From Ga0077527 sp021300125 (GTDB taxonomy: Bacteria; Pseudomonadota; Gammaproteobacteria; Burkholderiales; SG8-41), in assembly GCA_046339595.1 (NCBI GenBank), contig JBKDUF010000048.1, positions 1 to 64,000 of the forward strand: a DNA stretch of 64,000 nucleotides. Direction: 5' to 3'. The position numbers and the translations under genes were made by a program. The stretch's first letter is position 1; every line of letters begins with the position of its first letter. Shown here piece after piece: positions 1 through 9,495 of the stretch. The notes below the pieces were generated by a model. That model was given only the letters and a program-made list of their open reading frames with translations, had not been told where the DNA came from and ran no database searches.

Positions 1-641
1 GGTCGTTCGATGCCTCGTCGGCGTGGCTCAGCTACGGCCGCGGCCCGCGCGGGGCCACCGCCGAGACCTCGTTCAAGGTCCATGCCTCCTGCCGCCACAC
101 CCATCCCGCTGCGGATGCCTTGCTCGCACTGATGCAGCAGCATGGCCTGAAGGCCGACGACATCACCCGGGTCACCGCGCATGTGCATCAGGGCGCGATC
201 GATGTGCTGGGGCCGGTGACCGATCCGCAGACCATCCACCAATCCAAGTTTTCGATGGGCTTCGTGCTGGCGCTGGTTGCCACGCTGGGCCGCGCCGCGC
301 TGGCGGACTTTACAGATAATGCATTGAAAAACAATGACTTGCGTAAATTCCATGACCGCGTGACGATGGTGCTCGACCCTGAAGTCGATGGCGCCTATCC
401 GAAACGCTGGCTGGGCCGGGTGTCGGTGGAAACGACGGATGGCCGCAGGCTGGAATGCCGCGTGGACACGCCCAAGGGAGATCCCGGCAACACGCTGTCG
501 CGCGCGGAGCTCGAAGACAAGGCGCAGCGGCTGGTCAGCTATTCGAGTGCGGCAACCGCCGACGAGATGCGCGGGATCATCGCGCGCATCTGGCATCTGC
601 GCGACGAGTCGAACGTGCGTGATTTCTTTGCCGCACGCTGA
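1..641 (+). CDS. MmgE/PrpD family protein, C-terminal part (5' end outside window)
   Basis: The reading frame is open from base 3 and ends with TGA at 639-641, giving about 212 residues of a longer protein. The segment with 'SCRHTHPAADAL' near the start is the conserved C-terminal histidine region of the MmgE/PrpD fold, the 2-methylcitrate dehydratase-like family. Family members are cytosolic dehydratases or isomerases of small carboxylic acids, and the substrate here cannot be read from sequence. A second, complete MmgE/PrpD gene lies at 8054-9427. The first ATG in frame (120) is internal. The family call is firm; the exact activity is unknown. Confidence 0.85.
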   Translation, partial: SFDASSAWLSYGRGPRGATAETSFKVHASCRHTHPAADALLALMQQHGLKADDITRVTAHVHQGAIDVLGPVTDPQTIHQSKFSMGFVLALVATLGRAALADFTDNALKNNDLRKFHDRVTMVLDPEVDGAYPKRWLGRVSVETTDGRRLECRVDTPKGDPGNTLSRAELEDKAQRLVSYSSAATADEMRGIIARIWHLRDESNVRDFFAAR

Positions 642-656
642 GCCGGCCACCCGCCG

Positions 657-1850
657 TTGAACAAGCCGCGCACCGCCATCGCACTCGCCGCCGTTGCGGT
701 GATCGCGGCGGTCGTGTTGTTCAATGCGCGGCCGAAGCCGGTGGCGGTGGACCTGCTCGAACTGGCCGCCACTGACGTGCAGACCAGCGTGGTGGCGAGT
801 GGTCGCGTGCTGCCGCCAGCCAAGGTCGAGGTCGGCGCCACGATCACCGGCCGTGTCGAGCGCGTGCCGGTGCGTGAGGGCGCACGGGTGAAGGCGGGCG
901 AGGTGCTGGTCGAACTCGAGCGCGCCGAACTCGCGGCGGCGGCGGCGCAGGCGCGTGCAGCGGCGGCGCGGGCGCGCGCGCGGGTGGCTTCGGTGCGCAC
1001 GCTGGCGCTGCCCACGGCGCAGGCTGGATTGCAGCAGGCCGAGGCCAACCTCCGGCTTGCCGAACAGGAAGAGCGCCGCAATCGCGAGCTGCTGGCCAAG
1101 GGTTTCATCAGTCAGGCTCGGCTTGATGAAGCGGTGCGCCAGCTGGAGGTCTCGCGCAGCGTGCTCGCCAGTGCGCGCGCCAACGCCGGCGCGCAGGCGG
1201 CCGAAGGCGCCGAGGCGCAGCAGGCGCAGAGCCAGCTCGCCGAGGCTGAAGCGGCGCTGGCGACCGCCGAGGCGCGCCTCGCGCAGACGCGCATCCGCGC
1301 CCCCGGTGACGGCGTGGTGCTGGAGCGGCTGATCGAACCGGGCGACATTGTGCAGCCGGGCCGGCGCCTGATCAGCCTTGCACTCGACGGCGCGGTGCGG
1401 CTGGTGGTGCAGGTGGACGAGAAAAACCTGCCGCTGATCCGCCAGGGCGCTGTGGCGGTGGCCGCCGCCGATGCCTTTCCGAATGAGCGCTTCGAGGCGG
1501 TGGTGAGCTACATTTCCGCGGGCGTTGATCCGGCGCGCGGTTCGGTCGAACTGCGCTTCGATGTGGCGAAGCCGCCGCCGGCGCTGCGTGCCGACATGAC
1601 GGTGTCGATAGACCTGCCGGGGCCTCTGCTGAAGCAGGCGCTGATGCTGCCCGCCGATGCGGTGCGCCAGTTGCAGACCGATGCGCCCTGGGTGCTGGTC
1701 GATCGCGAGGGCAAGGCAGTGCGCACTGCGGTCAAGGCCGGCCTGCAGACCCAGGGACGGGTGGCCATTGCCGAAGGCCTTAAGGCCGGCGATCGCGTGG
1801 TGCTCAACCGCGAAGTCGGGGACGGCGCGCACATCCGCACGCGGCGATGA
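657..1850 (+). CDS. HlyD/MacA-type periplasmic adaptor of an ABC exporter
   Basis: 397 residues starting at TTG (657). An N-terminal hydrophobic anchor (about residues 7-25) is followed by the first lipoyl/barrel half ('GRVERVPVREGARVKAGEVL'), a long Ala/Arg-rich alpha-helical hairpin (about 95-210), the second lipoyl half ('IRAPGDGVVLERLIEPGD') and beta-barrel domains. This is the membrane-fusion-protein layout used to link an inner-membrane transporter to an outer-membrane channel. Its stop overlaps the start of the FtsX-type permease and an ATPase follows, so the three genes form one MacAB-like exporter operon. No outer-membrane component is present nearby. The substrate is unknown. Confidence 0.88.
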   Translation: MNKPRTAIALAAVAVIAAVVLFNARPKPVAVDLLELAATDVQTSVVASGRVLPPAKVEVGATITGRVERVPVREGARVKAGEVLVELERAELAAAAAQARAAAARARARVASVRTLALPTAQAGLQQAEANLRLAEQEERRNRELLAKGFISQARLDEAVRQLEVSRSVLASARANAGAQAAEGAEAQQAQSQLAEAEAALATAEARLAQTRIRAPGDGVVLERLIEPGDIVQPGRRLISLALDGAVRLVVQVDEKNLPLIRQGAVAVAAADAFPNERFEAVVSYISAGVDPARGSVELRFDVAKPPPALRADMTVSIDLPGPLLKQALMLPADAVRQLQTDAPWVLVDREGKAVRTAVKAGLQTQGRVAIAEGLKAGDRVVLNREVGDGAHIRTRR

Positions 1851-3070
1851 CCGCCGGCTTTGAACTGACCGTCGCGCTGCGCTTCCTGCGCGAGGGGCGC
1901 ATGCAGACGCTGCTGATCATCGGCGGCGCGGCGATCGGCGTGGCGGTGATTTTTTTCATCACCGCGGTGCTCACCGGTGTGCAGGGCGACCTGATCAAGC
2001 GCGTCACCGGCGCGCAGCCACATGTGGTGATCAAGCCGCCGGAGGAGGTGGCCTGGCCGCTGGCCGCGGGTACGGAACAAGTGCCGCGCATCGCCTCGGT
2101 GCAGGCACGACCGCAGCGCCTGACCACGATCGACGGCTGGCCCGCGCTGGCGCGCGCCGCCGAGCAGACCGCGGGCGTCACCGCGGTGGCGCCGGTGGCT
2201 TCCGGCTCGGCACTGGGCATCAAGGGCGATGCCTCGCGTTCGCTGGTGCTGGTCGGCACCGAGCTCGACCGCTACCTGCGCGTGGTACGCCTCGACGAAA
2301 AGCTCGAGGCCGGTGTGCTCGAACTCGGTCCGGGCGATGCGCTGGTCGGCATCGAGCTGGCGAAGGATCTTGGCGCCGGCGTCGGCGACCGTTTCCGCGT
2401 GCAGTCGGCGCAGGGCGGCTCGGAAGTCCTGCGCATCCGCGCGCTGCTTGATCTCGGCTCGCGCGAGCTGAACCGGCGCTATGTCTACACCGACCTGCGC
2501 GTCGCGCAGAGCCTGCTCGGCATCCCCGGCCGCATCACCAACCTCGACGTGGCGGTGGCCGATATCATGCAGGCCGACCGCGTCGCGTCGCGGCTGCGCG
2601 CGCAGTCGGGGCAACTGATCGAGACCTGGATCCAGACCAACAACCAGGTGTTCGCGGCAATCAACAACCAGAACATCATGACGCTGCTGATCCGCGTTTT
2701 CATCACCATCGTGGTCGCGCTCGGCATCGCCAGCGTGCTGGTGGTGTCGGTGGTGCAGAAGCGCAAGGAGATCGGCATCCTGCGCGCGGTCGGCGCGACG
2801 CGGCGGCAGATGCTCGGCGTATTCCTGCTCCAGGGCTTGATGGTCGGCGTTGCCGGCGCGCTGGCCGGGTCCGCGCTGGGCCTGATGCTGGTGTCGCTGT
2901 TCAGCCGCATCCTGCGCAATGCCGAGGGCAAGGCGCTGTTCTCGCTGACCTACGATTTCAAATTGATCGGGTTTGTCGTCGCCGGCGCGGCGGTGCTGGG
3001 ACTGATCGCGGCGGTGCTGCCGGCGCGCAATGCCGCGCGGCTCGATCCGGCGCAGGCGATCCGGAGCTGA
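1847..3070 (+). CDS. ABC transporter permease, MacB/FtsX family
   Basis: 407 residues, starting with an ATGA overlap on the upstream adaptor gene. One membrane segment lies near the N-terminus (about residues 20-42), followed by a periplasmic MacB-PCD-like domain of about 220 residues and a C-terminal FtsX domain with three further membrane spans from about residue 280. The segment 'QKRKEIGILRAVGATRRQM' is the characteristic cytoplasmic loop of FtsX/LolCE/MacB permeases. Unlike true MacB, the ATPase is a separate downstream gene. It probably exports or extracts a lipid, lipoprotein, peptide or drug together with its neighbours. Confidence 0.9.
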   Translation: MTAGFELTVALRFLREGRMQTLLIIGGAAIGVAVIFFITAVLTGVQGDLIKRVTGAQPHVVIKPPEEVAWPLAAGTEQVPRIASVQARPQRLTTIDGWPALARAAEQTAGVTAVAPVASGSALGIKGDASRSLVLVGTELDRYLRVVRLDEKLEAGVLELGPGDALVGIELAKDLGAGVGDRFRVQSAQGGSEVLRIRALLDLGSRELNRRYVYTDLRVAQSLLGIPGRITNLDVAVADIMQADRVASRLRAQSGQLIETWIQTNNQVFAAINNQNIMTLLIRVFITIVVALGIASVLVVSVVQKRKEIGILRAVGATRRQMLGVFLLQGLMVGVAGALAGSALGLMLVSLFSRILRNAEGKALFSLTYDFKLIGFVVAGAAVLGLIAAVLPARNAARLDPAQAIRS

Positions 3071-3075
3071 AGGCC

Positions 3076-3773
<698 letters not shown>

Positions 3774-3786
<13 letters not shown>

Positions 3787-4103
3787 CCGCCGGCGTCCGG
3801 GCGCTCGCCGCCGCAGCGCCAGCAGGCGCTGAACTGCGGCTCGCTGCGTTCGCCGCAACTTGCGCAGATCCACGACGACGCGCCGCTGAAAGGATCCCCA
3901 TGGTGCAGTGCACGAAGAGCCGCTTCGGCGTCGTCAAACTGGCTGTCGTCGACCCACACGGAGCAGGCATCGAGCGGTAATTCCCCGAACCCCCCGGCCA
4001 GCGCCTCGCCGCGCACGGTTGCTGCAATGCCGCATGACTCGAGGTGGCCCCGGATCAGGTGGGCTTCGGTGAGGTGGCGGGCGGCATAGAGGCGCTTCAG
4101 CAT
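3774..4103 (-). CDS. DUF2007 domain protein with C-terminal zinc ribbon
   Basis: 109 residues. The N-terminal ~70 residues ('KRLYAARHLTEAHLIRGHLE') match the DUF2007 'putative signal transducing protein' pattern, a small ferredoxin-like fold. The C-terminus carries two Cys pairs ('CASC' and 'CWRC') in a zinc-ribbon arrangement. It is cytosolic and of unknown role. It is transcribed opposite to the exporter genes and stands alone. Confidence 0.8.
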
Positions 4104-4229
4104 GGAGCCAGACTAGGCGATGCCGCCATCGGCGGCAACTGCCGCCAACCGCGCCCGGTCCAGGGGTAGGAGCCCAGAGGGGCTGCTGGTAACATCGGGC
4201 GCTTAGTCGATTGACCAGGGAGTACTGTG

Positions 4230-4934
4230 ATGGCGGTTTTGCGCGTGTTGAGCGCGGGCGCGGCCCAGGCCGTGTGCGAAGAGGTGATTGCGGGCTTCGA
4301 GCGCGATACCGGGCACCGGGTCGAGGCGGCCTACGGTGCGGTGGGCGCGATGAAGGCGCGGCTCGCCGGCGGTGAGGCCTGCGACCTGATCATCCTCAGC
4401 GCGCAGCTGATCCAGGATCTGGTTTCGGTCGGCATGGTGGTGATTTCCTCGGTCAGCGACATCGGCAAGGTCGGCACCGGGGTGGCAGTGCGCGCCGGTA
4501 CACCGCTGCCGGAAGTGCGCAACCGTGAAGCGCTGCGCGCCAACATCCTCGCCGCGAAAGTGATTGTCTGCCCCGATCCGGCGACGGCCACCGCGGGCAA
4601 GATCGTGATGCGCCTGATGGAGCGTCTCGGCGTGGCCTCGCAGGTCGAGGACCGCATGCAGTTTTTCCCGAACGGCAACGCGGCGATGCACTGGCTCGCG
4701 GCCAGCAGCGGCCACTTTGAAATGGGCATCACCCAGAACACCGAAATCCTGCCGGTGCCGGGCGTGGCCTATGTCGGCCCGCTGCCCGAGGAATTCCAGA
4801 TGAAAACCGTCTATACCGCGGCGGTCACCGCGCGCGCCGAGCAGCCGCAGCTGGCCGCCGATTTCCTGCGCCGCCTGACTGCGCCGGCGTTCCGGCCGCA
4901 ACTGCTCGCGGCGGGTTACGAATTCGACGCATGA
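4230..4934 (+). CDS. ModA-like substrate-binding protein without a signal peptide
   Basis: About 234 residues (ATG at 4230; a GTG at 4227 is also possible). The protein has the type-2 periplasmic binding fold of ModA/extracellular solute-binding proteins ('VLSAGAAQAVCEEVIAGFE', 'CDLIILSAQLI', 'DPATATAGK'). Family members normally bind molybdate or another oxyanion, or a small organic anion. The N-terminus has no hydrophobic leader, so it should stay in the cytosol unless the start is wrong. It overlaps the start of tctB by 4 nt, which suggests co-transcription with the tripartite tricarboxylate transporter genes rather than with a molybdate permease. Confidence 0.75.
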   Translation: MAVLRVLSAGAAQAVCEEVIAGFERDTGHRVEAAYGAVGAMKARLAGGEACDLIILSAQLIQDLVSVGMVVISSVSDIGKVGTGVAVRAGTPLPEVRNREALRANILAAKVIVCPDPATATAGKIVMRLMERLGVASQVEDRMQFFPNGNAAMHWLAASSGHFEMGITQNTEILPVPGVAYVGPLPEEFQMKTVYTAAVTARAEQPQLAADFLRRLTAPAFRPQLLAAGYEFDA

Positions 4935-5413
4935 GCGCGGCCTCCGGGCAGGGTCTGCTGGCGAAAGGCGATCTGTGGGCTGGCGCGGCGCTTGCCGCGC
5001 TTGGCGGTTTCGTCGTCAATGAGGCCCGGCAGTGGGAATACATGACGGCCGAGGGGCCGGGCCCGGGCTTTTTCCCGCTGTGGTACGGTATCGCGATGGT
5101 GGTGCTCTCGCTGCTGCTGATCGTCAGCACGCTGCGCCGGCCGCGGCTGGCGGCGGGCCATGCCAAGACTGACTGGGCCGGCATCGGCCGCGCGCTGCTG
5201 TGCTGGGCGGCGTTCGCACTGTCGGTGCTGCTGCTGAAATGGCTGGGCCTGCTGCTGTCGCTGGCGCTGCTGACGCTGTTCATCGCCAAAGTGATGTACG
5301 GCAAGCCACTGATGATCTCGCTGGCCACCGCGGCGGGTAACGCGGGGGGCTTCTATCTGGTGTTCCACCTCGCGCTCGGCGTTGAACTGCCGGTCGGACT
5401 GCTCGGGTTCTGA
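4931..5413 (+). CDS. tctB: Tripartite tricarboxylate transporter small membrane subunit, TctB family
   Basis: 160 residues with four predicted membrane segments, including 'WAGAALAALGGFVV' near residue 17 and a hydrophobic stretch around residues 90-115. 'GPGPGFFPLWYGI' is typical of TctB proteins. TctB forms the small integral-membrane part of secondary TTT carboxylate transporters together with TctA. Its start overlaps the upstream ModA-like gene (ATGA) and tctA begins one base after its stop, so it lies in a tight operon. Confidence 0.88.
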   Translation: MSAASGQGLLAKGDLWAGAALAALGGFVVNEARQWEYMTAEGPGPGFFPLWYGIAMVVLSLLLIVSTLRRPRLAAGHAKTDWAGIGRALLCWAAFALSVLLLKWLGLLLSLALLTLFIAKVMYGKPLMISLATAAGNAGGFYLVFHLALGVELPVGLLGF

Positions 5414-5414
5414 C

Positions 5415-6926
5415 ATGGACATCCTGCTCAGCCTGGGTCAGGGTTTCCTGGTGGCGCTGGAACCGATGAACCTGTTCTGGTGCTTCGTCGGCGTGTTCCT
5501 CGGCACGGCGGTGGGCGTGATGCCGGGCCTCGGCCCCGCGGCCACCATCGCGATGCTGCTGCCGCTCACTTTTCAGATGCCGCCGACGAGCGCGCTGATC
5601 ATGCTTGCCGGCATCTATTACGGCGCCAAGTATGGCGGCTCGACCACGGCGATCCTGCTCAACGTGCCCGGCGAGTCGGCCTCGGTGGTGACCTGCCTCG
5701 ACGGCTACCAGATGGCGCGCAAGGGCAGGGCGGGGGCAGCGCTGGGCATTGCCGCGATTTCCTCCTTCGTCGCCGGCACCGTTGGCGTCATCGGCCTGAT
5801 GCTGCTCGCACCGCCGCTGGCGAAAATGGCGCTGTCCTTCAGTTCGCCCGAGTATTTCGCGCTGATGGTGCTGGGTCTGGCGATGGTGGTGCTGTTGGCC
5901 GGCGAGTCCATGGTCAAGGCGCTGCTGGCGATGCTGGTCGGGCTGTGGATCGCGGGCATGGGCATTGACCTGTTCAGCGACACCTCGCGCTTCACCTTCG
6001 GCCTCTCCGAGCTGCTCGACGGCGTGGATTTCGTGATCGTCGCCATCGGCGTGTTCGCGCTGGGCGAGGTGCTCGGCAACATGGAGCGCCGCGGTGAAGG
6101 CACGCTGCTGCCGGTGCCCAAGGGCCTGCGCAACCTGCTGCCGACGATGGCCGAACTGAAGGCCTGCCGCTTCGCCTTCCTCAACGGTTCGGTGATCGGC
6201 TTCCTGATCGGCGTGCTGCCCGGCCCCGGCTCGACCATCGCCTCGTTCATTTCCTACGGCATCGAGAAGGCGGTGTCGAAGCATCCGGAGAAATTCGGCA
6301 CCGGCGTGCCCGAGGGCGTGGCCGCGCCGGAGGGCGCCAACAATTCCGAAACCGGCGGCGCGTTGGTGCCGCTGCTGACGCTGGGCATCCCCGGATCGGG
6401 CACCACCGCGATCCTGCTCGCGGCCTTCGTGCTGTGGGGCCTGCGTCCCGGCCCGCTGATGATCCAGGACAACCCGCAGCTGTTCTGGGGGCTGGTGGCG
6501 AGCATGTATGTCGGCAACGTGATGCTGCTGGTGCTCAACCTGCCGCTGATTCCGCTATTTGCGCAGATCCTGAAGCTGCGCGAATTCGTGCTGTATCCGG
6601 TCATTTTCGGCATCTCGGTGGTCGGCGTGTATGCGGTGTCGAACAGCCTGTTCGACTGCGGACTGCTCGCCGCCTTTGGCCTGCTGGGTTACCTGATGCA
6701 GCGGCTGAAGTTTCCGTCGGCGCCGCTGATCCTGGGGCTGGTGCTGGGTGACGCGATGGAGCGCGCGCTGCGCCAGTCGCTGATGATGTCGCAGGGCGAC
6801 CTCTCGATCCTGGTGTCGCGTCCGATCGCGGCGGGCATGCTGATCGTGGCCGCCGTGCTGCTGCTGATGCCGCTGTTCCGCCGGCTCAATTCGTGGCGGG
6901 TCAAGGCGATTGAAGAGAACGGCTGA
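5415..6926 (+). CDS. tctA: Tripartite tricarboxylate transporter large permease, TctA family
   Basis: 503 residues, about 12 membrane spans. The ATG at 5415 is preferred because the conserved TctA N-terminus ('GFLVALEPMNLFWCFVGVFL') follows it directly; the frame is open a little further upstream inside tctB. Conserved glycine/proline-rich signatures are visible: 'GVMPGLGPAATIAMLLP' near residue 35 and 'GVLPGPGSTIASF' near residue 270. It is the transport channel of a TctABC system. The substrate is set mainly by the TctC-type binding protein encoded next. Confidence 0.93.
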   Translation: MDILLSLGQGFLVALEPMNLFWCFVGVFLGTAVGVMPGLGPAATIAMLLPLTFQMPPTSALIMLAGIYYGAKYGGSTTAILLNVPGESASVVTCLDGYQMARKGRAGAALGIAAISSFVAGTVGVIGLMLLAPPLAKMALSFSSPEYFALMVLGLAMVVLLAGESMVKALLAMLVGLWIAGMGIDLFSDTSRFTFGLSELLDGVDFVIVAIGVFALGEVLGNMERRGEGTLLPVPKGLRNLLPTMAELKACRFAFLNGSVIGFLIGVLPGPGSTIASFISYGIEKAVSKHPEKFGTGVPEGVAAPEGANNSETGGALVPLLTLGIPGSGTTAILLAAFVLWGLRPGPLMIQDNPQLFWGLVASMYVGNVMLLVLNLPLIPLFAQILKLREFVLYPVIFGISVVGVYAVSNSLFDCGLLAAFGLLGYLMQRLKFPSAPLILGLVLGDAMERALRQSLMMSQGDLSILVSRPIAAGMLIVAAVLLLMPLFRRLNSWRVKAIEENG

Positions 6927-6968
6927 GGTTTCAAGGCCGGTGCAGGTTTAACCCGAGGAGACACAATC

Positions 6969-7940
6969 ATGAAACTGCATTACACGATGCTCGCCGCGGC
7001 ATTTGCGGCGACCCTGGCCGCGCCCGCGCTGGCCGAATTCAAGCCGAGCAAGCCGGTGGAGATGATCGTCCATACCGGCCCCGGCGGCGGCGCCGACGTG
7101 CTGGCGCGTTTCATCGCTCAGGTGATCGAGAAGGAAAATCTGGCGCCGGTGCGCTTCACCGTCAACAACCGTGATGGCGGCGGCGGCCTGCGCGCGATGG
7201 CCTATGTGGTCGAGAAAAAGGGCGATAACCACGCCATCGCGGTGTTCACCGGCAACTGGCTGACCAACCCGCTGACCCGCGCCGAAGCCAAGGTCACGGT
7301 GAAGGACATGACCCCGGTGGTACGGCTGGTGCTGGAGCCGGCGGTGATCGCGGTGAAAAGCGACGCGCCGTTCAAGACGCTGAAGGACTTCATCGACGCC
7401 GCCAAGAAGCAGCCCGGTGCGCTGAAGCAGTCCGGCGGTTCGACCACCAGCCGCGACAACGTGGTGCGCCAGCTGCTGATGCGCGAAACCGGATCGAACT
7501 GGGCCTACATTTCCTTCCCCGGCGGCGGCGAGCGCATTGCCGCGCTGCTCGGCGGCCACGTCAACATGATGGTGATCGAGCCGCAGGAAGCGGGCGAGCA
7601 TATCAAGGCCGGCAACATGCGCGTGATCGCGCAGGTCGCTGACCGCCGCCTGTCGGCGTTCCCCAACGTGCCGACGATCAAGGAGGCGGGCTTTGACATC
7701 CCCAATGTGCCCCAGGTGCGCGGCATCCTGATGCCACCCGGTGTTTCGGCGGATGCGGTGGCCTACTACGAGAACCTGTTCGCGCGCCTGGTGAAGACCC
7801 CGACCTGGCGCAAGTATCTGGAAGAACAGCAGTTCGAGGACGGTTTCCAGCGCTCGGGCGATCTGGCCAAGTTCATGGACAGCTTCACCAGCCAGATGCG
7901 CGACATCCTGAACGAAGCCGGCGCCAAGGTGGTGCGCTGA
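6969..7940 (+). CDS. tctC: Tripartite tricarboxylate transporter substrate-binding protein, TctC/Bug family
   Basis: 323 residues with a clear Sec signal peptide (about residues 1-22, ending 'LAAPALA'). The mature part has the Bug-family pattern: 'KPVEMIVHTGPGGGADVLAR', 'PFKTLKDFIDAAK' and 'GGGERIAALLGGHV'. It binds an organic acid in the periplasm and delivers it to TctA/TctB encoded immediately upstream. A good ribosome-binding site (GAGGAG) lies 8 nt before the ATG. The adjacent MmgE/PrpD gene suggests the imported acid is a dehydratase or isomerase substrate, which is inference. Confidence 0.92.
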   Translation: MKLHYTMLAAAFAATLAAPALAEFKPSKPVEMIVHTGPGGGADVLARFIAQVIEKENLAPVRFTVNNRDGGGGLRAMAYVVEKKGDNHAIAVFTGNWLTNPLTRAEAKVTVKDMTPVVRLVLEPAVIAVKSDAPFKTLKDFIDAAKKQPGALKQSGGSTTSRDNVVRQLLMRETGSNWAYISFPGGGERIAALLGGHVNMMVIEPQEAGEHIKAGNMRVIAQVADRRLSAFPNVPTIKEAGFDIPNVPQVRGILMPPGVSADAVAYYENLFARLVKTPTWRKYLEEQQFEDGFQRSGDLAKFMDSFTSQMRDILNEAGAKVVR

Positions 7941-7985
7941 ACTGAAGCAGGCCGCGCGCCTTTCCCTGGATGGCACGCGTTGGCC

Positions 7986-8019
7986 GGGGGCCGGTCAAGA
8001 CCGGCCCCCGTTGTTTTTT
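7986..8019 (+). terminator. Rho-independent terminator after tctC
   Basis: A perfect 9-bp GC stem (7986-7994 with 8001-8009) closes a 6-nt loop and is followed by a T-rich tract. It separates the transport genes from the MmgE/PrpD gene, which starts 35 nt downstream. Confidence 0.85.
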
Positions 8020-8053
8020 GTTTCGCTGTTTTTTTTGAGTTCATGGAAGACCG

Positions 8054-9427
8054 ATGACTGCACAACTGCCCGCGATCACCATTGCCGAACGCCTGGCCGA
8101 CCAGGCCGCCGCCATTACCGCCGACCGCCTGCCCGCCGAAGTCCGCGCGCGCGCCGAAGAACTGCTGATCGATGTGGTTGGCCTTTGTGTGGCCGCGCGC
8201 CATACCGATTACGTGAAAGCCGTGATTGCCGGCGTGGATGCCGGCGGTCCCTGCACCGCGATCGGCCACCAGCAGACGTTCTCGGCGGAAGCCGCGGCGC
8301 TGATCAACGGCACCGCAACCCATGGCGAGGATTTCGACGACACCTTTGAGGGCGGCCCGGTGCACTCGAGTACGGTGATCGGACCGGCGGTGCTGGCCGC
8401 GGCCGAGCGTTTCGGCTGTGCCGGTCCCGATGTGCTGGCGGGCTTTGTTGCCGGCGTGGAGACGCTGTGCCGGCTGTCAATGGTGATCCCGAAGGCGATC
8501 CACAAGTCGGGTTTCCATCCCACCGCGGTGCTGGGCGCGATGGGCGCAACGCTGGCCGTGTCGCGGGCGATGCGGCTCAACAAAAAACAGACCGTGGACG
8601 CGCTGGGCATTGCCGGCAGCATGGCCAGCGGCATCATCGAATACCTCGCCGAGGGCGCCTGGACCAAACGCCTGCACGCGGGCTGGTCGGCGCAGGTCGG
8701 CATCCAGGCCGCACGGCTGGGGCAGCAGGGCTTCCTCGGACCGCGCACGGTGTTCGAGGGCACGCACGGCCTGTATTACGCCTTTGCGCGCTCGGCCGAG
8801 GGCAATTACGACGTACTGACCCGTGATTTCGGCAGGGACTGGTACCTGTCGCGCATCACCTTCAAGCCCTATGCCACGGGCACGATGAACCAGCCGTATG
8901 TGGACTGCGCGCTGCGCCTCGCCAGAAAGGGTTTCGCGGCGGAGGATGTCGCCGACATCCTGTGTGAGACCGCGGAGGGTTATGTGCACCGGTTGTGGGA
9001 TCCGCTGCAGGCCAAGCAGCGCCCGGCCAATGATTACGCGGCCAAGTTCAGCGCGCCCTTCAACATCGCGGTGGCCTTTGTCACCGGCGGCGCGGGGCTC
9101 GCGGCCTTCACCGAAAAGACCGTGCGCGATGAGCGCATCCTCGCGCTGGCCGGCAAGGTGAAATACGTGGTCGATCCGAACAACCCGTATCCCAGGGCCT
9201 ACACCGGCCATGTGCGGATGACGCTGAGGGATGGCCGCGTGTTTGAGGAGCGCCAGCCGCACATCCGCGGCGGCGCACAGGAGCCGCTGTCGCGTGCCGA
9301 GATCGAGCACAAGTTCCGCCTCAACGCGCAGTTCGGTGGCTGGAGCGACGCGCAGATTGCCGGTTTCCTGAAGACGGTGCCGGGGATGCTGGCCGGCAAG
9401 GTCGATCTCTCGGGCTTGCGCAGTTAA
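8054..9427 (+). CDS. MmgE/PrpD family protein
   Basis: 457 residues, a complete member of the 2-methylcitrate dehydratase/MmgE/PrpD fold. The N-terminal helical domain holds 'GTATHGEDFDDTF' (about residues 93-105), the family's conserved His-Asp motif at the active site, and the smaller C-terminal domain follows. Members dehydrate or isomerise di- and tricarboxylates such as 2-methylcitrate, or cis-aconitate-like acids. No PrpB or PrpC partner is nearby, so propionate metabolism is not implied. The position after a TctABC transporter suggests use of an imported organic acid. Confidence 0.88.
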   Translation: MTAQLPAITIAERLADQAAAITADRLPAEVRARAEELLIDVVGLCVAARHTDYVKAVIAGVDAGGPCTAIGHQQTFSAEAAALINGTATHGEDFDDTFEGGPVHSSTVIGPAVLAAAERFGCAGPDVLAGFVAGVETLCRLSMVIPKAIHKSGFHPTAVLGAMGATLAVSRAMRLNKKQTVDALGIAGSMASGIIEYLAEGAWTKRLHAGWSAQVGIQAARLGQQGFLGPRTVFEGTHGLYYAFARSAEGNYDVLTRDFGRDWYLSRITFKPYATGTMNQPYVDCALRLARKGFAAEDVADILCETAEGYVHRLWDPLQAKQRPANDYAAKFSAPFNIAVAFVTGGAGLAAFTEKTVRDERILALAGKVKYVVDPNNPYPRAYTGHVRMTLRDGRVFEERQPHIRGGAQEPLSRAEIEHKFRLNAQFGGWSDAQIAGFLKTVPGMLAGKVDLSGLRS

Positions 9428-9446
9428 GGTGCCTGGATTAAATTAT

Positions 9447-9465
9447 CAATAAAAACAAATACTTA
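9447..9465 (+). repeat. AT-rich dispersed motif, copy a
   Basis: The 19-mer CAATAAAAACAAATACTTA lies between the MmgE/PrpD stop and the frnE-like start. It is identical to copies at 46680-46698 and, on the other strand, 38175-38193. Related copies lie at 24683 and 49548. It stands out as an AT island in GC-rich DNA. Confidence 0.75.
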
Positions 9466-9495
9466 TTAAATCAATACGATTGAGGGAGCGCCACC

